DNA from: Bordetella parapertussis
Lineage (GTDB): Bacteria; Pseudomonadota; Gammaproteobacteria; Burkholderiales; Burkholderiaceae
Direction of reading: 5' to 3'
Length of the DNA: 9,649 bases
NCBI GenBank assembly: GCA_945901665.1
Contig: CAMDLJ010000074.1
Location: forward strand, 1-9,649
Shown here in pieces: positions 6,099 through 9,649 of the stretch; the stretch's first letter is position 1; each line of letters begins with the position of its first letter. Made by a program: the position numbers and the translations under genes. The notes under the pieces are model-generated. The model ran no database searches. It had not been told where the DNA came from and saw only the letters and a program-made list of their open reading frames with translations.

Positions 6099-7418
6099 TC
6101 AGGCGTCAGTGGGTTGCTTGCGTTCTGTGAACCTTTGAATTTGAACTCTGACCAATTCGATATGTTCGCGCAATACATACACCTCAGATGAGGTCAAAGA
6201 TAAATTCTCTAAAGCAATTTCATCTTCAATGCGGTTTAGCATGAACTCATATTCAACTGCAGAAAATTGAACTGTGTTTGAGCGCATGCGTGTTTCCACA
6301 TCCCCCAACGACTTGTATAACCTTGAAAATTTTCTGCTGGTTCGCCATTTCATGATGGATGGAATGAATTTCAGCATCGGAAAAATAATAAGTAAAAACG
6401 GCAATAAAGACTTTATCAATCGCTCGACAATGCTAGCCAATTCAAATGGCAAATACTGGGATAAAAAAGGCATGCCTTTTTTATAAAAAATATCGGCCTC
6501 ATCACTTAAAGGAAGCCCAACATCTTTGTCGGATGGAAATTCCCCCTCTGCACTGATCAGGCTGGGCGCATGATGGGCCTTATCCATGATGCTGAGCATC
6601 AAATACTGGATGGCAGGGTGCAGTTGTCGATTGACAACCACGGTATTGGTGACCGCCACCGTGCGAAATTCGGTCGCTGGTTGTGCGCTTGCCAAGTCGA
6701 TGGTGGATGGTGCCAAGGGGGTGACATGCAAATATCTGAGATTTCGATGAAACGCCTCAGCGTCTTTCAAATCCACCTCCAAAATGTCTGGGCTTGTAAA
6801 CAGTGACTTGATATTTTGGTTTTCAGGCGGATCCATGAAAAAACCAATATCCAATTGATCCGATTTCAATAGCGCCATACTTTCCATGGTCGGCGCATCA
6901 AAAAACTTTGAGTTCTGTGGCGTGATACCCGACAGGCTTAAAAGCTGGAGGGCCAGTAATCTGACACCGCTGCCTTCTGGCCCAACATTGATACGCATGC
7001 CTTTGAGTTGGCTCAAGTCAGTGATGATGGGGGTTCCTTTTCGGCGAAACACCCAGATGGGTTCATAAGAAATACTTCCCAATGATCGCAACTCGGGTTG
7101 GTTCTTGGCCTGAATCAAACCATCGTGTGTGAGCGCGAGATCCGCCTTGCCGTCTTTCACAAGTTGTAAGTTATCCAAAGCGCCCAAGGTTTGAACGATC
7201 TCCAAAGATATGCCCTCTTGTGCCAAGGCAAGCTTGTAGCCTGATGCAACATCATGGAAATAGCTTCCTTGCGATCCAGCTGCAATGCGCAAATGTGTAG
7301 GCGGTGCTGGAAAAATAAAACGAAAAAGAATGGCCAGCAACAAAACGAAAACCAAAGAAAAAAGAATAAATAAATTCGATGAACGAAGGTAATGTTTGGG
7401 CATGTTCAATATATTCAT
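6099..7418 (-). CDS. Membrane-anchored TAXI-family TRAP transporter solute-binding protein
   Basis: TAXI proteins bind small organic solutes for TRAP transporters. From the chosen ATG at 7418 this is 439 aa. Other starts in frame are ATG 7454, ATG 7403 and TTG 7457; none has a good Shine-Dalgarno, and a TATGCT at 7463-7458 would start transcription inside the longer forms. An N-terminal transmembrane segment (about 16-37, SNLFILFSLVFVLLLAILF) is followed by the periplasmic binding domain: LRIAAGSQGSYFHDVASGY, then GKADLALTHDGL, then the second lobe with RINVGPEGSGVRLLA and LDIGFF. A second membrane segment follows (about 332-355, LIKSLLPFLLIIFPMLKFI). An 82-residue charged, helix-prone tail then lies in the cytoplasm. 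The anchored form with a tail is not a free periplasmic receptor. No TRAP permease gene is in the window, so it may serve a remote permease or act as a sensor. Base composition is AT-richer than ispB. Confidence 0.85.
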   Translation of the reverse strand: MNILNMPKHYLRSSNLFILFSLVFVLLLAILFRFIFPAPPTHLRIAAGSQGSYFHDVASGYKLALAQEGISLEIVQTLGALDNLQLVKDGKADLALTHDGLIQAKNQPELRSLGSISYEPIWVFRRKGTPIITDLSQLKGMRINVGPEGSGVRLLALQLLSLSGITPQNSKFFDAPTMESMALLKSDQLDIGFFMDPPENQNIKSLFTSPDILEVDLKDAEAFHRNLRYLHVTPLAPSTIDLASAQPATEFRTVAVTNTVVVNRQLHPAIQYLMLSIMDKAHHAPSLISAEGEFPSDKDVGLPLSDEADIFYKKGMPFLSQYLPFELASIVERLIKSLLPFLLIIFPMLKFIPSIMKWRTSRKFSRLYKSLGDVETRMRSNTVQFSAVEYEFMLNRIEDEIALENLSLTSSEVYVLREHIELVRVQIQRFTERKQPTDA

Positions 7419-7523
7419 GAATTCAAATTTATTGAAAGTAGGGAATAGACGCATCAAAGCATAAATGAAGTTGGCTGGGGCATGCCAATCGACTCAAATT
7501 CGGTTAAAGCCATTGCGCGCCAT

Positions 7524-7558
7524 AAAAAAACCCACCGACTTTGAAAAATCAGTGGGTT
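7524..7558 (-). terminator. Rho-independent terminator after tRNA-Pro
   Basis: On the minus strand AACCCACTGA (7558-7549) pairs with TCGGTGGGTT (7538-7529), a 10-bp stem with one G-T pair and a 10-nt loop. A run of seven T begins in the last stem pairs and continues to 7524. It lies 18 bp after the tRNA 3' end and should end the tRNA transcript and any read-through from ispB. Confidence 0.88.
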
Positions 7559-7575
7559 CATCAGATCGACCATTT

Positions 7576-7652
7576 TGGTCGGGGTGAGAGGATTCGAACC
7601 TCCGGCCTCCACGTCCCGAACGTGGCGCTCTACCAGGCTAAGCTACACCCCG
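7576..7652 (-). tRNA. tRNA-Pro (anticodon CGG)
   Basis: A 77-nt cloverleaf on the minus strand. The acceptor arms are CGGGGTG and CACCCCG, the discriminator is A and CCA is encoded. The D arm includes GCTTAGCCTGGTAGAGC. The anticodon stem CCACG/CGTGG encloses TTCGGGA, so the anticodon is CGG, reading CCG proline codons. The T arm is GGAGG-TTCGAAT-CCTCT. It lies 48 bp after the secreted-Cys-protein gene on the same strand. Confidence 0.97.
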
Positions 7653-7661
7653 AAGTACTTC

Positions 7662-7689
7662 AGTGTAGCAAAGCACTGTAGCAAGGCAA
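7662..7689 (-). promoter_or_regulatory. Predicted tRNA-Pro promoter
   Basis: On the minus strand TTGCCT (7689-7684) and TACACT (7667-7662) are 16 bp apart, with the expected transcription start about 3 nt before the mature 5' end. Each matches consensus at 4 of 6. The same stretch holds an 11-bp direct repeat, CACTGTAGCAA (7674-7684) and CAGTGTAGCAA (7661-7671), differing at one base with period 13. Confidence 0.5.
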
Positions 7690-7700
7690 AGCTAGCGCAC

Positions 7701-8009
7701 TCACGGTTTTTTGCTGCTTTGGTTGGTGTAAATGGCGGCCTGTTGTACTTTCTTGACGTGCAAAAGACACTCCGAACGCAAGCCGGAGGAATTGATTTTT
7801 TCGCAGGTATAAGAGTTGGGTTGTACCTTGGCCATGCACAGCATTTTTTTGTCGGAGCTGGACATGGTGTCGCAAAACCGGGTGGCTTTTTGTTGAATCG
7901 CTGCACACATGGCCTTGTCGTCATTGTCGGCCAATGTTTCGCAGTCTTGCGCTTGGGCAAAGGCCCAAACGGGAAGAGATACAAGAAAGGCCCAGATTAA
8001 TTTCTTCAC
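7701..8009 (-). CDS. Secreted six-cysteine small protein, function unknown
   Basis: A 102-aa protein from the GTG at 8009. AGGAG (8022-8018) lies 8 nt before it; the ATG at 8015 is only 2 nt from the same site and would add two residues. Residues 1-20 are a signal peptide: MKKLIWAFLVSLPVWAFAQA, with cleavage after AFA or AQA. The mature part of about 82 aa has six cysteines at 23, 35, 46, 58, 69 and 81. The spacing is strictly alternating, x11, x10, x11, x10, x11. This looks like three repeats of one C-x11-C unit, for example C-ETLADNDDKAM-C and C-DTMSSSDKKML-C. The periplasm could form three disulfides. I do not recognise a family. The gene lies 62 bp after the 59-aa lysine-rich gene and 48 bp before tRNA-Pro, same strand, and may be the last mRNA gene of the ispB unit. 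Confidence 0.75.
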   Translation of the reverse strand: MKKLIWAFLVSLPVWAFAQAQDCETLADNDDKAMCAAIQQKATRFCDTMSSSDKKMLCMAKVQPNSYTCEKINSSGLRSECLLHVKKVQQAAIYTNQSSKKP

Positions 8010-8071
8010 GAACATCTCTCCTGGTTTGGTCTGAGAACGTGTGTGGCCAGTTTGGCGTGTTGGCGTGGCGA

Positions 8072-8251
8072 TCAAGGTTGAGTGGGGGGCACGGTGGCCG
8101 TGGCAGGCGCATCTTCACCGGCGGCATCTTCGGAGCCGGGCTCTCCATCTGAAGTCTTGCGCTGAGTTTTTTGCTTGAGCTTGTCCTCTTTCTTGCGCTT
8201 TTTGGCCAACTCCTTTTGGCGTTTTTCGTAGCTGTAATTGGGGGTGGCCAT
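8072..8251 (-). CDS. Lysine-rich 59-aa conserved-type small protein
   Basis: An ATG frame of 59 codons plus TGA, 13 bp after the ispB stop and preceded by AAGGA with a 6-nt spacer. The first half is strongly basic and helix- or coil-prone: MATPNYSYEKRQKELAKKRK and onward to about residue 33. The second half is acidic and Ala/Pro/Thr-rich, so likely disordered. The opening MATPNYSYEKRQKELAKK recalls small proteins of unknown function found in Burkholderiales genomes (memory, not a search). Charge pattern could suit RNA or nucleic acid binding, but this is only inference. It is almost certainly co-transcribed with ispB. Confidence 0.8.
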   Translation of the reverse strand: MATPNYSYEKRQKELAKKRKKEDKLKQKTQRKTSDGEPGSEDAAGEDAPATATVPPTQP

Positions 8252-8264
8252 ATTGCGTCCTTTG

Positions 8265-9248
8265 TCAGGTTCTTCGGTTCAGGAGTTGAGCGGCCAATTG
8301 GTGCAAGGCCTCTCGGTAAGGTGATGGGGGCAGGGCGCTGAGTGCTGCCATGGCGCGTTGGGCCTCAGCGGCAGCGGCGGCTTGGGTCGCCTCCAGGGCC
8401 CCCGTGCTGCGCACAATGGACACAATGTTTTGCAGGGCTTGCAAGTCACCGGTTTCAATGGCGTTGCGGATGGTTTGGCTTTGTTCTGGGCTGCCGTTTC
8501 GCATGGCCAAGATCAAGGGCAAGGTGGTCTTGCCTTCGCGCAGGTCGTCGCCCAAGTTTTTGCCAAAATCAAGGCTGTCGCCCGCGTAGTCCAGCAAGTC
8601 GTCAACCACTTGGAAAGCGGTGCCCAGGGCTTGACCATAGGTGGCACAGGCTAGTTCTGTGGCTGCGTCAGACTGCGCCAAGATGGGGGCCAAGCGAGCA
8701 CTGGCCTCAAACAGCTTGGCGGTTTTGGAGCGAATCACCAGGAGATAGTCGTCTTCACTGAGTGAGGCGTCGTGGGTGTTCATGAGTTGCAACACCTCGC
8801 CTTCGGCGATCACATTGGTGGCCTCGGCCAATACTTCCATGACGCGCATTTGGCCACTTTCGACCATCATCTGAAATGCCCGCGAGTACAAAAAGTCACC
8901 GACCAACACACTGGCGGGGTTGCCAAAGCTTTGATTGGCAGTGGGGCGACCGCGTCGCAGGGTGGATTCGTCCACCACATCATCGTGCAGCAAGGTGGCG
9001 GTATGGATGAATTCGACCACCGCCGCCATGGGGTGTCGCTGGGGACCTTCAAAGCCAATGGCTTTGGCCATCAAGAGCAACAATGCGGGCCGCAGTCGCT
9101 TGCCGCCAGCGGCAATGATGTATTGAGAAACTTGGCCCACCAGGGGAACGCCGGAAGACAGGCGATCGTGAATGATGCGATCCACTTCAGACATATCCTG
9201 GGCGATCAAGGACAGGGCTGTGGCGGAGGCGTCAGGCAAAGTTGACAA
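8265..9248 (-). CDS. ispB: Octaprenyl diphosphate synthase (trans-polyprenyl synthase)
   Basis: Makes the long isoprenoid side chain of ubiquinone by adding isopentenyl diphosphate to farnesyl diphosphate. The 327-aa length is normal. Motifs from the N-terminus: GGKRLRP (48-54), the first aspartate-rich motif LLHDDVVDESTLRRGRP with D89, D90 and D93, GDFLYSRAF (117-125), and the second aspartate-rich motif FQVVDDLLDYAGD with D216, D217 and D220. The aspartates bind Mg2+ and the diphosphates. The start is TTG at 9248: the next in-frame ATG, at 9194, would remove ALSLIAQDM, a region usually present, and a TATAAT at 9285-9280 leaves a short leader before the TTG. No strong Shine-Dalgarno is seen. 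Divergent from rplU, a common arrangement in betaproteobacteria. Other long-chain synthases are hard to exclude, but octaprenyl is expected with Q-8. Confidence 0.95.
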   Translation of the reverse strand: MSTLPDASATALSLIAQDMSEVDRIIHDRLSSGVPLVGQVSQYIIAAGGKRLRPALLLLMAKAIGFEGPQRHPMAAVVEFIHTATLLHDDVVDESTLRRGRPTANQSFGNPASVLVGDFLYSRAFQMMVESGQMRVMEVLAEATNVIAEGEVLQLMNTHDASLSEDDYLLVIRSKTAKLFEASARLAPILAQSDAATELACATYGQALGTAFQVVDDLLDYAGDSLDFGKNLGDDLREGKTTLPLILAMRNGSPEQSQTIRNAIETGDLQALQNIVSIVRSTGALEATQAAAAAEAQRAMAALSALPPSPYREALHQLAAQLLNRRT

Positions 9249-9279
9249 GTGGTATGGGCTCTTGGTAAGGGTTCAGATC

Positions 9280-9285
9280 ATTATA
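9280..9285 (-). promoter_or_regulatory. Predicted -10 element of ispB
   Basis: A perfect TATAAT on the minus strand (9285-9280). The -35 region 16-18 bp upstream is GC-rich and poor. Transcription would start near 9273, leaving about 25 nt before the TTG. Confidence 0.5.
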
Positions 9286-9407
9286 GGTACGGCTTTTAGA
9301 CCCCGCGGATACCCCCTGGACATGCCTATCCCTTTTGGATCCTGCCCAGGCAACTTGAAGGCACAGGCGGGGCCACCGTTTAGAAATCAACCACTGGTTA
9401 TAAATTC

Positions 9408-9416
9408 TGATAGAAT
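9408..9416 (+). promoter_or_regulatory. Predicted extended -10 promoter of rplU
   Basis: TGATAGAAT is an extended -10 (TG-n-TAGAAT, 5 of 6) on the plus strand; the -35 region is weak, as is common for extended -10 promoters. A TATAAA at 9400-9405 is an alternative. The leader would be about 54 nt and ends in an AGAGG ribosome-binding site. Confidence 0.5.
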
Positions 9417-9476
9417 TTCAGGTTCTTCAAAAATCCTTTTGGAGAGCCTTCAGAGAACATTTTCCCAGAGGTCCTT

Positions 9477-9649
9477 ATGTACGCGGTCATAAAAACCGGT
9501 GGCAAACAGTATCGTGTTGCTGCTGGCGAAAAAATTAAAGTAGAACAGATTGCTGCGGACGTTGGCCAAGAGATTGTGATTGACCAAGTGCTCGCCGTCG
9601 GTAACGGCGCAGAGCTCAAGGTTGGCACACCCTTGGTGTCCGGTGCAAC
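9477..9649 (+). CDS. rplU: 50S ribosomal protein L21, partial (C-terminus beyond right edge)
   Basis: The first 57 residues open with [20 protein letters not shown], the hallmark N-terminus of L21, a 23S rRNA-binding protein of the large subunit that is usually about 103 aa. [20 protein letters not shown] and [17 protein letters not shown] follow as expected. AGAGG (9467-9471) lies 5 nt before the ATG. In related bacteria rpmA and obgE follow in the operon, and would lie beyond the window. Confidence 0.98.
   Translation, partial: MYAVIKTGGKQYRVAAGEKIKVEQIAADVGQEIVIDQVLAVGNGAELKVGTPLVSGA

Noticed and set aside
7661..7684. 11-bp direct repeat as a CRISPR or attachment site
   Set aside because: There are only two copies with a 2-bp spacer, beside the tRNA 5' end rather than its 3' end. 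No integrase or second att copy is seen.
7575..8000. Plus-strand 141-aa frame beginning MVGVRGFEPPASTSR
   Set aside because: It starts in the antisense of tRNA-Pro, a well-known false-ORF pattern, and continues antisense to the six-cysteine protein.
8772..9245. Plus-strand 157-aa frame
   Set aside because: It is antisense to the ispB N-terminal half. The His/Gly-rich sequence is typical of a shadow frame in a GC-rich gene.

Overview
The window looks like chromosomal DNA of a betaproteobacterium, most likely Burkholderiales and perhaps Comamonadaceae. This is inferred from a Bug/TctC-type binding protein, a TAXI receptor of betaproteobacterial style, and divergent ispB and rplU flanking a short control region. 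No 16S rRNA or database search was available, so the genus is open.

Layout. (1) Bases 1-425, minus strand: the first 141 codons of an HD-domain metalloprotein gene that runs off the left edge. Upstream of it are a sigma70-like promoter overlapped by a perfect 19-bp palindrome and a 9-bp tandem repeat in the likely leader. (2) Bases 675-1673, minus: a Bug/TctC periplasmic solute-binding protein. (3) Bases 1674-1872: a divergent control region with two inverted repeats. (4) Bases 1873-5143, plus: an FAD-dependent dehydrogenase/reductase of the fumarate reductase/ketosteroid dehydrogenase superfamily, a tandem EthD-domain protein, and a two-domain extradiol dioxygenase. (5) Bases 5318-5443, plus: a 41-aa predicted membrane peptide. 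(6) Bases 5452-7418, minus: a CvpA-family membrane protein and a membrane-anchored TAXI receptor, separated by very AT-rich DNA. (7) Bases 7524-9248, minus: ispB, a 59-aa lysine-rich protein, a secreted six-cysteine protein, tRNA-Pro(CGG) with its own promoter, and a rho-independent terminator. (8) Bases 9477-9649, plus: the start of rplU.

How it fits together. The left half reads as an accessory catabolic island. A binding protein captures an organic acid, a flavoprotein desaturates or reduces a ring or acid, an EthD protein handles an intermediate, and an Fe(II) dioxygenase opens a catecholic ring. The HD protein carries the ligand set seen in PhnZ-type oxygenases and could belong to the same pathway. 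The substrate is not known from sequence. The right half is conserved housekeeping DNA (isoprenoid quinone side chain, tRNA, ribosome) with two small conserved-looking genes of unknown function. The middle (CvpA, TAXI) is AT-richer and may have a different history.
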